A stretch of DNA of 57,366 nucleotides from Coniferiporia sulphurascens (lineage: Eukaryota > Basidiomycota > Agaricomycetes > Hymenochaetales > Hymenochaetaceae): assembly GCA_002794785.1 (NCBI GenBank), contig NBBA01000030.1, positions 1 through 57,366 on the forward strand, read 5' to 3'. The position numbers and the translations under genes are program-made. Shown piece after piece: positions 43,500 through 55,926 of the stretch. Positions within the stretch are counted from its first letter, which is position 1. The number at the start of each line of letters is the position of its first letter. The notes under the pieces are model-generated. The model made no database searches. It was not told the origin of the DNA and worked only from the letters and a program-made list of their open reading frames with translations.

Positions 43500-45765
43500 G
43501 GTGTACCAGTGGGGTCGATGAGGGAGGGTTGGAGACCAATTTGGTACCAGGGTGGCTCCTGGATTAAAATAACGGTGGGTGGGGATGGGTCAGTGGTTAG
43601 GATCGGAATGAGGGAATGGACTGTGGCTAGGGAGCAGGTGGCATTCCACTGGAGAATAGAGATGTCTCTATTCATGAGTCCTCCATTGTCTTGTCTTCGG
43701 GTCCTTCAATGGCGGCCTCAATCTGGCAGTATCGCTGTTTCTTGGGGCACTGAGGGTAGGTGGTGGGATGGTTGCCCTTGCAGTTTGTGCAGTAGCGGGG
43801 GTGAGGGCAGTGGTCGCCCTCAAAGGCTTCGGTGGCACAGTGTGTGCACAACTTACAGTGATTGTGTGAGAGGTGGCCTCCTCCACAGTCAGCGCAACAG
43901 GGCTGGATGTGGCATCCTTTTGTTCCATGTCCTAGGCCCTGGCAGCACTCACATTGGGTGAGGCTGGGGCAGAAGGGGGGGACCGAGAGGGAGAGAGAGA
44001 TGCTGAACATCCATACTTGTGGGCACTTGAGGAGCTGCACTCAGATGGATCCATTGGGGTTGGAGAAGGAGAAAGCCATGGGGCACCTGTCGAGGGTCGG
44101 CAGGTGGTCGTTGGTGGCGGCGAAGTGGGGGTCGACAATGAAGTCGGGGTTGTGGAGGGCCAGGTTGTGCCGGACTTCGGCCATGAGGGCCTTCGCGGTG
44201 ATGGTGTGGCCATTCTGGCCGAAGAGGTAGTCCTTGCATGGCACCATGGAGATGTGGAGTGCAGACCAGGGGCGGACATGGATGGGGTTGAAGGAGAACG
44301 TCTTGGGGATCTTATTGACCTCCAGGGACAGGCTCTTTTCTTGCATGTGGGCTGTGAAGGCTGTGGAGTGCCGATCAATGATCGTATCTGTGGCCAGGGT
44401 GGTGGAGGAGGGGCGCTTGGCGAACGAGGTCATGAGGTTCCCCTTTACATTGAAGGAGGACACTAGCACCGTGACCTGGTCAGCAGTGGGGAGGGAGGAA
44501 AAGAACTCATGGGCTGTGGTGGTGAGGTGCATGGCTGGAAGCTGGACCTCAGTCTTTATCACAATCGTCGGAAGGAGGACCAGGGTCAGGTCCTTGGCAT
44601 ACATCAGGGGTGGGGGTGGTACCTGGTGCTGCTTTTTCTTTTTCTTGTGGGTCACCATCGTGAAGACAGTGCCCAGAGCAGGTGCAGCGGGGTTGGGGTT
44701 GGAGGTGGTAGGTGGGGCCGGGGTAGCTGCTGCCTGAGCATAGGAAGTTGGCACTGCATTGATGGCGGCCTGGGCTGTGGTGGTGGTGGGGGCCTGGGCC
44801 TTCTGGGCCTGTGGGGCATGGGGCGCAGGCCGGTTGACCAGTGTGGAGACTTGCCTGGAGATGGTGGCGACTTCTGTGGATAGCTGTTTGACAATGTTAG
44901 TCAGCACAGCCACGTCGGGTGACATGTTGGTGGTTCCAGGGGTCCTGTTCGGGGCAGAGGGTTGTGTGGCAGTGGTCAGGGTCCTTTGTTGGGGGCGAGC
45001 TGGGGCAAAGGGCACTGGCAGGGAGGCTTCTGCCCCCTCCCTTGCAAAGTTGTAGGCCATCTCCAGGTTATGGGAGACGATGTGTTGGGGGTCCTCCTCA
45101 TCCCTAAAAACGCCGGCAATGGTCTGTTGGACATTCCAGAGGAGGTCGCCAACAAACTGAGCAGCTGCTCTGTCGGTTTCTGCAGAGCTGGAGCAGTGGG
45201 TCTTCCGGTCAAAGTCCTCTAGCACTCAGGAGAGGGAGTACATGAAGCCTGATGTGTGTGGCTTGAACTGGTCTTGAGGGCGGGGTCGGGGGTATGCGGA
45301 GAAAGGTTCTCAGCCAACCTCTTGTTGGTGAGCGGCAGCAAGGGGGTGTGCAGGTTTTCAAGGATGTCTTCCATCTCGCCAAACTCATTGGAGCTGGCGG
45401 GGGGGTTAGAACCAGCAGAGGGGGGGCAGCTGATGTGCTCAAATGTACGAGTGAACTCGGTGTTCAAGACTCCGATGATGGGGGACGGTGTGAGACAGAG
45501 AGCATCTGGAGACGACGCCGGGAGGCCTGGGTCAATTTGGGCGGGGGTGGGGGTCGTGCCGTGCATAGCAGCGGTGATGTTGCCGGCGGCCACCCAGTTG
45601 GCAGCGGCCCTGGCAGCCCTGTCGGCATCGGCCCTGGCCAATGATGGAGGTGGGAGGGGTGGTCAAGTCGAATGTAGAGCATTCCTGTATCCACTGGGGT
45701 TCAACATGGGGGAGTTTTAGCTGCCCGCACTAGTCGATGGTGGTGGTTACTGGTCAAGAAGGATG
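43500..45765 (-). mobile_element. LINE copy LQ: 5' end, ORF1 and ORF2 start
   Basis: Minus strand from the 5' terminus (CATCCTTCTTGACC, 45765) through ORF1 to the first ~55 codons of ORF2 (MNRDISILQWNATCS, LILIQEPPWYQIGLQPS). It is cut at 43500 by the LP tail. The 5' terminus abuts LR sequence reading GACATACAGGG, the RT motif A region. Confidence 0.83.
43672..45707 (-). pseudogene. LINE ORF1 of LQ, nearly intact
   Basis: Start ATG at 45707 (MLNPSGYRNA). One frame change lies near 45.22 kb, then the frame is open to 43672 except for a single TGA at about 44041, which replaces the codon other copies keep before the CLLKRP segment. Regions: a Pro/Ala-rich N-terminus, a helical segment (AAQFVGDLLWNVQQTIAGV), a KKKKKQ basic patch, the central domain (FFSSLPTADQVTVLVSSFNVK), and the knuckles CECCQGLGHGTKGC, CADCGGGHLSHNHCKLC and CTNCKGNHPTTYPQC. 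It lacks the poly-Gln run of LG, so that repeat is variable. Its stop overlaps the ORF2 ATG (43672-43675). A diverged subfamily together with LT. Confidence 0.83.
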
Positions 45766-48700
45766 CCCTGTATGTCAACTGCTAGGATCGAGCACACAAG
45801 GTTCTTCGCATGGGCATTCTCCACTATCTGTAGGAGGTGTTGGGCGGCGTTGTAGACTGAGTGTCCTTGGTGCCCCCCATACTGGTTAGGTGGCAGCCAG
45901 TCCGGCTTGTTAGTGAGGAACTGGAGCCGGTTAGCTATGATCTTTTCGAGGAGTTTCCCTAAGGTCTCCTTGAGGGTAATGGGTCGGTATGAATGTGGCG
46001 AAAAAGGGTCCTTCTTGTTAGGCTTCCAGAGCATAACAACTTTTGCCGCCCGCCAGTGTTTGGGGTGGTGTCCCATGCACAGGCAGTCATTTTTTTATTT
46101 TATTTTTATTTTTAAATTATTCCTGCAGTATTACATAATTACAAGCTGCTCCCCCAAAGGGGGGGCCCTAACTACATAACAACGGAGGCACCCGTCATTG
46201 CGCATCACACAAAACTGGGCAGGGGCTCTGCTCCCCGAGGGGTGCCAAAGTGTGAAGAGCCCCTATTTAGTAAAAAGGAACATGAGAGAGAGGAATACAT
46301 ATTGCTACAAATAAACCACATGGGTGAGAGCAGGTTAAAGTAAGAAGCTTAGAAATGGAAAGGGAGGGTGAGAGCACTGGCTGAGACGTATCTTGTAGGA
46401 GTCCAAAAGGCAGGCTTTTACTCAAGCGGGAAGGGAGGAAGCATACCTGATAGCTCCAAAAGGGCTGGGTCCGAGTCCTTGGTTCGAGGTCCGAGCATAC
46501 GACGCATGTAATCCCATAGGAGGTCCAAGTCCATATCCTCGTCGGTTGGGTGTCCATCGAGGTCCATCGCAGCAAAAGATAGCCAGATGGTGCCCGCGGT
46601 GCGGTCAGAGAGGCAGTTTAGATGCCCTGTCAGCTTTAGCCAGTGGCGCAAAACTGGGAGGCAGTTTTTGTCAGCCCACTCTGAGTGGTGGACTGGGAGA
46701 GGGTCCCAAGGTGGCCACATGTGCTGTATCCATGGGTGGAAGGTACTGCAGCCACCAAGGATGTGGGCAGTTGACTGCGCAGGCCAGGGGGGATGGTTGT
46801 GCCACCTGAAATGTGATATCAGGCCATGCCTGCGACAGTAGGCTGAGTCAAAGCTCAGCCAGTAGCCCCCATAGGGACCGGCATGGCAGATGGCTTGTGT
46901 GACTGCAGATAGCTCGTTGCATGGGTGGTCGACCGAATGCATGAGCAGCTTTTGAGGTCATCATGAGGGGAGGCCATGAACTGCCAGGTACTTGTTGGCA
47001 GTTGAGGCAAGGGGGCGGGCTAGCGAGAAAGTCCATCGCTCCATGAGGGTGTGGACAGCGACCTCTTTAAGTGTGGAGGTGGAAGGTTTGAGGTCGGATG
47101 GGGGGAGCTCTGTTGCCAGTTTCGCTTCTGTGTCAGCCCATTCATTACTGGGGATGTCCAAGTGTCTGGGGCACCATACAAAATGAACAGTGAGCTGGGG
47201 GTATGAGTCCAGCAGAGTCTCCACACCTGCTTTCCATATGTGGAGGAGGTGGGCGCCAGGGGCAGTGGCCCAGGTGTGGAAAAGGTGGAGAGCAGTCAGC
47301 AAATTGGACAAAAAGAAGATGTCCGATGCAACATGCAGTTGCGCAGGGAGGCAGTGTGCTACCCAGCCCGGGGCTGTGGTGAGGGAGAATTCCTCAGTGT
47401 CCATGGCTGTGGCACAGGTGGGGGACTCCAGTCGTCAGGACCAGAGTTGTGTGTGGCCAAGCATTGTGCAGATGGCTGAGCCTGACTTATTGTCAATGCA
47501 GGAGCCGTTGGTGAACACTTGGACATGGGGGGTGAAGCCTAGTTGATGCGTGGCTGTTACAAACGATTTTCGCATGTCGGTGCTAACCAGGGTGGCAGGA
47601 GTGGTGAAACGAACATGGCCCTGCATGAAGGCCAGAGGATCTGTCCATGGGGGATGCGTGTATGCAGGGACCTGTTGAACCTGGGGGGCTCGGACCTGCA
47701 AAGAAAGGGAGAAGGGTCTATTAGCTATGTTTTGTTTAAAAAGTTTACGTCCAATAGAGTGAGGGGTGTGCCAGAGACGCAGGGAATGGGTTGTCTTTAT
47801 ATATTCGAAATAGAAAGAGAGAGGGGGAACAGAGCAAAGAAAATTAGTGGAATGGGGGGAGGCACCTTTGAAGACACCCAAGATCCAGTGGCAGGCCGTG
47901 TTTTGCACAGCCTGGAGGCAGTTTACCAGGGTTTTTTGGCGGCGGCCATGGTACCAGACTGGCGCCCCCCATGACAGCATGGAGTGGATGCAGGAGGTAT
48001 AGAGGCAGTGGAGGAGGAGGGCTGATATGCCGTGTTGTGTGTTGCCCAGAATGCAGAGTGCAGTGAGGGTGGAGAGCCCCTTGGAGCGCATGCGCTCAAC
48101 ATGGGGTTTGAAGGAGAGGCCTGGGTCTCACCATATCCCTAACCACCAGAGGGGGATTGAGGGGTGGATCAGTGTGTCAGGGTTGACCTGGACGCCGGCA
48201 GTGTCTCAGCCATCATAGCCAGTGCATTGCCAAGGGGAGTGGAAGTGGAGACACTCTGTCTTGGCCGCAGGCAGTCATTGAAAAGCATTAGGATCTCGTC
48301 AGGGTAGGCTTCCACCACCCATTTCAGGGGGCAGTAGCCTATTCCTGAGAGGCCTGGAGCCGACAGGTTGGAGGTGTCGGACAGTGCCCCCGTGAGCTCG
48401 GTGAGGAGTATCAGCGGGGCAGCTGGTTGTGGTGGCAGTGGGGGGTTTTGGTCCACTTGCCAGGGGGGGGGAGGCATGAAGAAGGTTTCTTGGAATAACT
48501 CACCTTTCTCCTCGTCTGACTGGGTGAAGGTGCCGTCCTGCCACTTAAGGGATGGGATAGGTGTGGGGCGGGTGCCGAGGCCATGTTTCGCCCAGGTCCA
48601 GATATTGGAGATGTCCGCTTCGGCTGCCTGGGTGGCATAGAACTGCTGCTTGGCTGTGCGCACTCTGTGTTTGAAAGCGCATCGCACTGCTGCACATTGT

Positions 48701-48794
48701 AGGGGGGTGGGAGCTGTCGAAATGGCGGTCAGCAGGTTTTTGCATGCTGGTGTCCACCATGGGACCTCCGTTTTCGATGGCTTCGAGAGGCAGG
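45766..48794 (-). mobile_element. LINE fragment LR: RT and endonuclease linker, split by LS
   Basis: Pieces 45766-46091 and 48269-48794 are contiguous in the family when LS is removed. They encode CAFKHRVRTAKQQFYATQ, ELTGALSDTSNLSAPGLSG, FNDCLR, VVMLWKPNKKDPFS and ITLKETLGKLLEKII up to LAVDIQG. The left edge meets the 5' end of LQ; the right edge (GAGGCAGG) is cut by the LT tail. Confidence 0.83.
46092..48268 (-). mobile_element. LINE copy LS: 5'-truncated (thumb to tail), nested in LR
   Basis: Minus strand, 2.18 kb, tail at 46092. It holds the RT thumb (MRSKGLSTLTALCILGN, LSWGAPVWYHGRRQKTLVN), RNase H (VFTNGSCIDNKSGSAICTM, DTEEFSLTTAPGW, FFLSNLLTALHLF), the C-terminal module and 3' UTR. It is flanked by the duplication AGGCAGTCATT (46081-46091 and 48269-48279). 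Classical target-primed insertion with 5' truncation. Confidence 0.9.
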
Positions 48795-49112
48795 TTTTTT
48801 TATTTTATTTTATTTTATTATTCCTGCAGTATTACATAATTACAAGCTGCCCCCCGAAGGGGGGGCCCTAACTACATAACAATGGAGGTGCCCATCATCG
48901 CGCAATGCATGAAACTAGGTGGGGGCCCTGCTCTCCGAAGGGTGCCAAGGTGTGAAGGGCCCCTATTAGTACAGAGCCAGAAGAAGAGGGAGGAATACAT
49001 ATCACTACGACAATACCAAACAGACTAGGGCAGGCAAAGGAGGTAGCTTAGAATGGGGAAAGGGAGGGTGAGAGCACCAGCCGAGACATACAATTTGGAG
49101 TTTGAAGGGCAG

Positions 49113-52100
49113 TCACAAATCAGAGAGAGAAGGTGGAAGCGCACCTGAAAGCTCCAAAAGAGCCGGGTCTGAGTCCTGGGTATGGGGTCCGAGCATACGC
49201 TGCATGTAGTCCCTAAGGAGGTCCAGGTCCATATCCTCGTTGGTGGGGTGGCTGTCTAGTTCCATCGCAGCGAAGGCCAAGCAGATGGCACCCGAGGTCC
49301 TGTTGGATAGGTGGTTCAGATGCCCCATCAGCCTAAGCCAGCGGCGCAGAACTGGGATAAGGTTTTCCTCTGCCCATTCTAAGTGATGGGCTAGGAGGGG
49401 GGTTTTGGCTGGCCAGATGCGCCGAATCCAGGGTCGGAAGGTATTGCACCCACCGAGAATGTGGGCAGTCATCTGCGCAGGCCATGGTGGATGGTTGTGC
49501 CACCTGCAGTGGGAAATCAGGCCGTGCCTATGCCAGTAGGTTGAGTTGAAGCTCAGCCAGTAGCCCCTGTAGGGACTGGTGCGGCAGAGGACTTGTGCCA
49601 CTGCAGAGAGGTGATGGCGGGGGTGGTCTGCAGAGTGCGTGAGGAGCTTCTGCAGGCGACAAGAGGGGATGCTGTGTACTGCCAAATATTTGTTGGCGGT
49701 GGAGGCGAGGGGGCAGGCTAGGGACAGTGTCCATCATTCGACAAGCATCTTGGTGGCCACCTCTTTTAGTGCGGATATGGAGGGTGCAAGTTGCGAGGGG
49801 GGGAGCTCCATGGCGAGTTTCGCTTTGTCATCAGCCCATTCATTCCTGGGGACATCCGAATGACCTGGACACCATACAAAATGGATGGTGAGACCTGGAT
49901 GTGAGTCCAGAAGCATCTCGACCCCAGCCTTCCAAAGGTGAAGGAGGTGGGCGCCTGGTATGGTGGCCCAGCTGTGGAAAAGGTTGAGTGTTGTCAGCGA
50001 GTTGGACAGGAAGAATAAGTCCGATGCGATAGGCAGGTGGGTGCAGAGGCGGTGTGTGGCCCAGCCTGGAGCGGTGGTGAGAGAGAAAATTTCTGCATCC
50101 GTGGCCATGGCGCAGGTGGGGGAGGCAAGTCAGCGGGACTGTATTTTGGTGAGGCCGCACATAGCACAGATGGCAGATCCCAAGGCGGTTCCAATGTGGG
50201 AGCCATTGGTGAAGACCTGGAGGTGTGGGGTGGTGCTGAGGTCTAGGGTGGCTTTTATGAACTCGTTGCATGTGTCACTTGTGACCAGGAGGGAGGGGAG
50301 GGTGAAGTTGACCCACCCCCCTGTAGAGGCCAGAGGATCCGTCCAGGGGGGATGCGTGTATGCAGGGACCGGTTGTACCTGGGGGACTTGGACCTGCAGA
50401 GAAAGGGAAAAAGGTCTATTAGTTACATTTCGAAAGCACTTGTGGCCAATAGAGTGAGGGGTGTGCCATAGGCGCAGGGAGTGGGTCGTTTTTAAATACT
50501 CAAAGTAAAAAGAGAGGGGAGGGACTGAGCATAGGAAATTAGTGGAGAATGGGGAGGCACCCTTGTAGATGCCTAGGATCCACCAGCAGGCCGTGTTTTG
50601 CACAGCCTGGAGTCGGTTGATCAGGGTTTTTTGGCGGTGGCCATGGTACCAGACAGGGGCGCCCCATGCTAAGACAGAGCAGATGCAGCTGGTGTATAAT
50701 CGCCAGAGGAGGAGGGCCAATACTCTGTGTTCGGTGTTGCCTAGGATGTGGAGGGCGGCAAGGGTGGAGAGTCCCTTGGAGCACATTCGCTCGACATGGG
50801 GCTTAAAGGTTAGGCCTGGGTCCCACCAGATCCCGAGCCACCGCAGTGGACGGGAGGGTCGGATGAGGGTGTTAGGGTCGATTTGTATCCCGGCGGTGTC
50901 CCAGCCATGATAGCCGACTCTGCGCCGAGGTGGGTGGAAGTGGAGTGCCTCTGTTTTGGTGGCCTTGATGTTGAGGCCGATGTCACCAAAGAGGCTGTCG
51001 AGTTGGTGATATGCATCTGCCAGGTGGCAGCAGTTGGATGCTACTGAGGGGCCAACACATATTAGTAGATGGTCATCAATGTATGCCAGCACCGTGGTGC
51101 CAGCTTGGTGGAAGCACCAGAGGACCATGCCCATGAAAATTGTTGATAGGATGGGGGAGACGGGCAATCCTTGAGGGGTGCCGAAGTCGGGTTTCGGGGC
51201 AGTTGGGAGGGTGGTGCCATCGAAGGCAACTGTGACCTGCCTATCCATCATGAAAGAGAGACACCAATCCACCATGTTGGGCAGGCACTGGAGCTCCAAC
51301 AGTTGCCGGTGAAGGAGGTGGGGGTGTACTGAGTCAAAGAAGCCCTGAATGTCAACTGCTAGGACCGAACACACCAGGCCCTTCATGTGGGCATTCTCCG
51401 CTATCTGTAGAAGGTGTTGGGCAGCGTCATAGACTGAGTGTCCTTGACGCCCCTCATACTGGTTAGGTGGCAGCCAGTCCCACTTGTTGGCGAGGAACTG
51501 GAGCTGGTTAGCTATGATCTTTTCGAGGAGTTTCCCTAAGGTCTCCTTGAGGGTGATGGGCCGGTATGAGCATGGCGAGAAGGGGTCCTTCTCATTTGGC
51601 TTCCTGAGCATTACAACTTTTGCCACCCACCAGCACTCAGGGTGGTGCCCCAAGCACAGACAGTTGTTGAAGAGTGTAAGTATCTCATCGGGGTAGGCAT
51701 CGACCACCCATTTCAGGGGGCGATAGCCTATTCCCAAGAGGCCCAGAGCTGACAAATTGGAGGTATCGGTCAGTGTCCCTGTAAGCTTGGCGAGGAGGAT
51801 CAGCAGGGCAGCTGATTGGGGGGGTGGTGGTGGGTTTTGGATCACTGGGATGGGGGGGGAGGCATGAAGAAAGTTTCACAGAATAGCTCACCTTTCTCAT
51901 TGTCTGACTGGGTGAAGGTGCCATCTCGTTGTTTGAGGGACGGGATGGGTGTGGGGCAGTTGCCGAGGCCCCTTTTGGCCCAGGTCCAGATGTTGGAGGC
52001 ATCCGCTTCGGCCGCCTGATCGGCATAGAACTGCCGCTTGGCCGTGCGCACTCCTCGTTTGAAGGCGCAGCGCATGGATGCTCATTGGAGGGGGGTGGTA

Positions 52101-53112
52101 GCTGTCGAGATGGCAGTCAGCAGGGTTTTGCATGTTGATGTCCACCATGGGACCTCTGTTTTTGACAGTTTTGAGAGGCAGGTAAATGGCTTGAGGGCCA
52201 CCACCATGGCTGACACCACAGCGTCGGCCTTGTTGTCCAGGGTGAGGGTGTCATTGGCCAGGAGGGCGAAGGCAAGGTCTAGTAGAGGGAAGGCAATGTC
52301 GGTCCACTCCTCCTTGTCGGCTAGTAGAAGCTGGCGGGTCTTGAGGACCGGAGGTGGGAGCCAAAAGGGAATTGACCAGTGCAGAATAGTGTGGTCTGAC
52401 AGTGGGGAGAGGTTGGAGGTGGCCAAGTCCAGGATGGCATCAGGGTTGATGGAGGGGGGGGCCCAAATCATGTCTATGGGGCACCTCAGGTGGTTGCCAT
52501 CAGGCCTGGAGTCAGAGTCAGGTAAATGGGCAGGTGCTAGGCCATGCCCACGGAAAAAGTCGTTGAGGGGTTGTGCCCTCAATTCCTCTGGCCATGAGGT
52601 GGGGTGTTCGGACCATGTGGGGTGACGATGGTTGAAGTCGCCCACCACAAGGAGGGTGGTGGCTAGTGCCGAGGGGAGCGAAAAGAGGAATAACTCACCT
52701 GGGTACTGCAGGGGGGCCCTGGCTCGGTCTGGGGGGGACATGCCATAGTAGTTGCACACCTGGACTGTGAGGGGGGATCGGATTTCCACAGTGAGGATGT
52801 CGGTGCCATGAGAGGCGGTTCCAAGTACTGACCATGAAGTTGGGGGGAGAGAGCGTGCCACATAGGTGACTACCCGGGGCCAGGAGTCGGGGGTAGGACC
52901 GGTGTGTAGCCTGGGATGTTGGGGACGTTGAGCACTGGTATACCAGTGGGGTTGGTGAGGGATGGTTGCAAGCCGATTTGGTACCAGGGAGGTTCCTGGA
53001 TAAGAATTAGGTGTGGTGGGGAAGGGGTGTCAGTAAGGAGCGGGATCAGGGAATTTATCGCCACTAGTGAGTGGGCGGTGTTCCACTGCATGACAGAGAT
53101 GTCTCCAATCAT
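49113..53112 (-). pseudogene. LINE ORF2 of LT (endonuclease-RT-RNase H)
   Basis: About 1,330 codons from MIGDISVMQWNTAHS (53112) to LSGALPPSLSDL (49113). Order: APE-like endonuclease (LILIQEPPWYQIGLQPS, VVGDFNHRHPTWSEH, CPIDMIWAPP, SDHTILHWSIPF); RT with motif A LAVDIQGFFDSVHP, motif B GTPQGLPVSPILS and motif C AYIDDHLLICVG; RNase H (VFTNGSHIGTALGSAIC, DAEIFSLTTAPGW, CPGHSDVPRNEWADDK); terminal module CRWHNHPPWPAQMTAHILGGC. The RT to RNase H N-terminus (51845-50130) is a 571-codon unbroken frame, the longest in the LINE. Defects: frame changes near 52.87 and 51.84 kb, and TGA stops near 50.13 and 49.74 kb at positions that are CGA elsewhere. The overall order endonuclease-RT-RNase H with CCHC ORF1 is typical of Tad1/I-type LINEs. 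Confidence 0.87.
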
Positions 53113-55132
53113 GATTCCTCCATTTGTTCGAAGGTGGGTTCGTCCTCAATGGCCTCCAGGATTTGGTGGTATCGCTTCTTCTTGGGGCAGGACAGGAGGG
53201 TGGTGGGGTGGTCACCTTTGCAGTTGGTGCAGTGGCGAGGGTGAGGACATGGGTCGGCTTCTGCCACAGTGTTAGTGGCGCAGTGGACGCAGTTCTTGCA
53301 GTGGTTGTGGGTAAGGTGATTACCCCCACAGTTGGCGCAGCAGGCTTGGGTGTGGCACCCCTTGGTCCCATGTCCGAGGCCTTGGCAGTGCTCACATTGG
53401 GTGAGGCTGGGGTGAATGGGAGGGACGGAGAGGTGGAGGGAGGATCTGAAGAGCCAGACCCATGGGCGCTTAAGGAGGCGCTTGCGAATAGACCTGTCAG
53501 GGTTGATGAAGGAGAAGGCAACCGGGCACTTACTCAGGGAGGGTAGGTGTTTGGGGGTTGCAGCGAAGTGGGGGGTGATGATGAAATCCAGGGGGCGGAG
53601 TGTCGGGTTGTTGGTGACTTCCACCAGGAGGACGGCTTTGGAGATGGTGTGTTTGTTCTGGCCGAAGTGGTAGTCCTTGCAGGGAACCATTGAAATCCAC
53701 AGGGAGGACCTAGGCTGAATGTGGGAGGGGGTCAGTTGGAATGCCTCAGGGGCCTCAGCCCCTTTGGTAGTGCACCTGTTGTGCATGTGGTGCAAGAACG
53801 CTTCCATGTGCCGGTCGATGATCGTGGCTATGGAAGGGTTAGCCGAGTGGGGTCGCTGCATGAACGTGGTCACAAGGTTTCCCTTCACGTTAAATGAAGC
53901 GGAAAGGACCGTGACTTGGTCTGCAGTGGGGAGGGAGGCAAAGAAATCACATGCTATTTTTGTGAGAACCATGGCGGGTTTTTGGAGGTGTGCCGAGAGG
54001 CCGGTGACCAGTGAAAGGACCAGTGTTGGGTCCTTGGCGTACATTGTGGGGGGTGGGGGCACCTGCCGCATGTGCTTCTTCTTCTTTTTCTGCACCGGGT
54101 TGATGACCGCCCCTGCGGCAGGTGCCACTGGGGTGGGGTTGGTGGATGTTGGGGTGGCTGCTGCTGCTGCCACCTGTGTGTAGGAGGTGGGGGCGGCTTG
54201 AATTGTAGCCTGGGGGGTGGGCTGTAGCTGTTGCTGCTGCTGTTGATGGGGGCAGGCCTAGAGCTGAGAGAGGACATCTGCCTGGAAATAGAAGCCACAT
54301 CAGTAGTCAGACGCTTGACCGCATCAGTCAGTGCCTTCATCTTTGGGGTCATGGGGGCGGTGCCAGGGGTCCGGGCGGTAACCGGGGGCCTTTCCTGGGG
54401 GCGAGCTGGCTGGAAGGGGTATGGGAGGTCGAAACCTCCCTCCCCCATGTGCTGGTAGGCAATGATCGCATCGAACATTGCCCGTGTTGGGTGGAGATTG
54501 TCCTTCCTGGCCCTGTGAAGGGCATCGAGTGCCTTGAGCGAGATGTAGGCCGTCTGCCCCAGGAGTTGCGCTGCTGCTTGTTCATGGCTTTTGCCGGGAG
54601 CAGTGTTGGCCATAGCTTCGAAGTAGCCGGAGCACAGGTCAGTGATGGTGTCCAGGAATCCATCCAGTGGGCTGCATGCCATGCTTGGGCGGGGGCGAGG
54701 GGTCTGTGGCGACAGGACCATTGCGTCCCGCTTTTGTGAGGCAGCTGGTGAGGGTGTCCGGTATGGGGGGTCTGAGTTCGGGAGGTAATCTTCTTTGTTT
54801 CCAGCATCATACTTGTGTGGCTCGACAATGTTGGAGGCAGCAGACTGGGGACAGCTGCTAAACTGTTCAAACATGGCTGTGAAGGCCGCGTTCGAGACAC
54901 CAGTAGCGGGGGAGGGGGCGAGGTGGAGGGTGTCTGGCGACGATTCCGGGGCGGGGGTCTGGGCGCTGGGCTGGGCATAGGGTATGGGGGTCGTTTTGCA
55001 TTGAGCAGTGATGAGAGCTTCGGCGGCTAGGTTGGCGGCTGTCTCGGCAGCCCTTGCAGTGGCTAGGCTCACCAATGAGGACAAGGGGACAGTAGGTCTT
55101 GTGTGATGAAGGGCACCACGATAATCTGACAT
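53109..55132 (-). pseudogene. LINE ORF1 of LT
   Basis: Start ATG 55132 (MSDYRGALHHTR), 59 nt inside the element. The frame is open to about 54.0 kb, then a frame change leads to the rest (54173-53109). The middle differs strongly from LG (YFEAMANTAPGKSHEQAAAQLLGQTAYISLKAL) while the C-terminal half is conserved: basic KKKKKHMRQ, FASLPTADQVTVLSASFNVK, then the knuckles CEHCQGLGHGTKGC, CANCGGNHLTHNHCKNC and CTNCKGDHPTTLLSC. The stop overlaps the ORF2 start (53109-53112). The divergent N-terminal half marks LT as a separate subfamily. Confidence 0.84.
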
Positions 55133-55191
55133 GGGGGAGTTTTAGCTGCCTGCACTAGTGAGATGATGGTGGTTACTGGTCAAGAAGGATG

Positions 55192-55662
55192 AGGTGGGCA
55201 CCTGGCATGGTGGCCCATGTGTGGAAGAGGTGCAGTGCAGTCAGTGAATCAGATAGGAAGAAGATATCTGATGCGACACGCAGCTGTGCCGGGAGGCGGT
55301 GTGCTACCCAGCCAGGGGCTGTTGTGAGGGAGAACTCCTTGGCATCCATAGCCGTGGCACAGGTGGGGGATTCCAGTCGGCGTGACCGGAGATGGGTGGG
55401 GCCTAGCATTGTGCAGATGGCCGAGCCCGACCTGTTGTCGATGTGCAAGCCATCTGTGAATACTTGGACGTGGGGGTGGAGCCTAGGGCCCGTGCAGCTC
55501 TCATGAACTGTTTGCAAGTGTCCGTGCTGACCGGGGTGATGGGGGTGGTGAAGTGGACTTGGCCGTTAGTAAAGGCCAGGGGGTCCATCCATGGGGGATG
55601 CATGTATGCAGGGACCTGTTGAACCCAAGGGGCTCAGACCTGCAGAGAAAGGGAGAAGGGTC
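55192..55662 (-). mobile_element. LINE fragment LU: RNase H
   Basis: Minus strand: VFTDGLHIDNRSGSAICTM, DAKEFSLTTAPGW and FFLSDSLTALHLF, preceded by the linker AYMHPPWMDPLAFTNGQ. Trimmed on both sides, by the LT 5' end and the LV tail. Confidence 0.78.
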
Positions 55663-55926
55663 TTTTTTTTATTTTATTTTATTTTATTTTATTTTATTAT
55701 TCCTGCAGTATTACATAATTACAAGCTGCCCCCCCAGAGGGGGGGCCCTAACTACATAACAACAGAGGCACCTGTCATCGCACACCACACGAAACTGGGT
55801 GGGGGCCCTTGTGTGTAGGGCCCCTATTAGTGAAGGAAAAGAGGAAAGAGGGAGGAATACATTTCGCTACAGCACAGCCAAACGGACGAGAGCAGGCAAA
55901 TGGGGTAGTTTAGAAAAGGAAAGGGG
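55663..55926 (-). mobile_element. LINE fragment LV: 3' UTR only
   Basis: Tail of TTTTA repeats at 55663-55700 (on +), the CTGCAG end motif and the C-run/G-run hairpin. Part of hairpin 1 is missing (CCCTTGTGTGTAGGGCC at about 55806). It stops abruptly at 55926 where LINE sequence continues on the opposite strand, a pattern compatible with twin-primed 5' inversion. Confidence 0.8.

Larger units (their letters stand above)
48795..55191 (-). mobile_element. LINE copy LT: full-length, no other element inserted
   Basis: Continuous minus-strand LINE of 6.4 kb with the tail at 48795 (repeated TTTTA on +), 3' UTR, ORF2, ORF1 and a 5' terminus CATCCTTCTTGACC at 55191. It is the best reference for the family because nothing interrupts it. 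The flanks are different LINE fragments (LR left, LU right) and share no convincing duplication, so the locus has been rearranged or the 5' junction formed by a template jump. Confidence 0.92.
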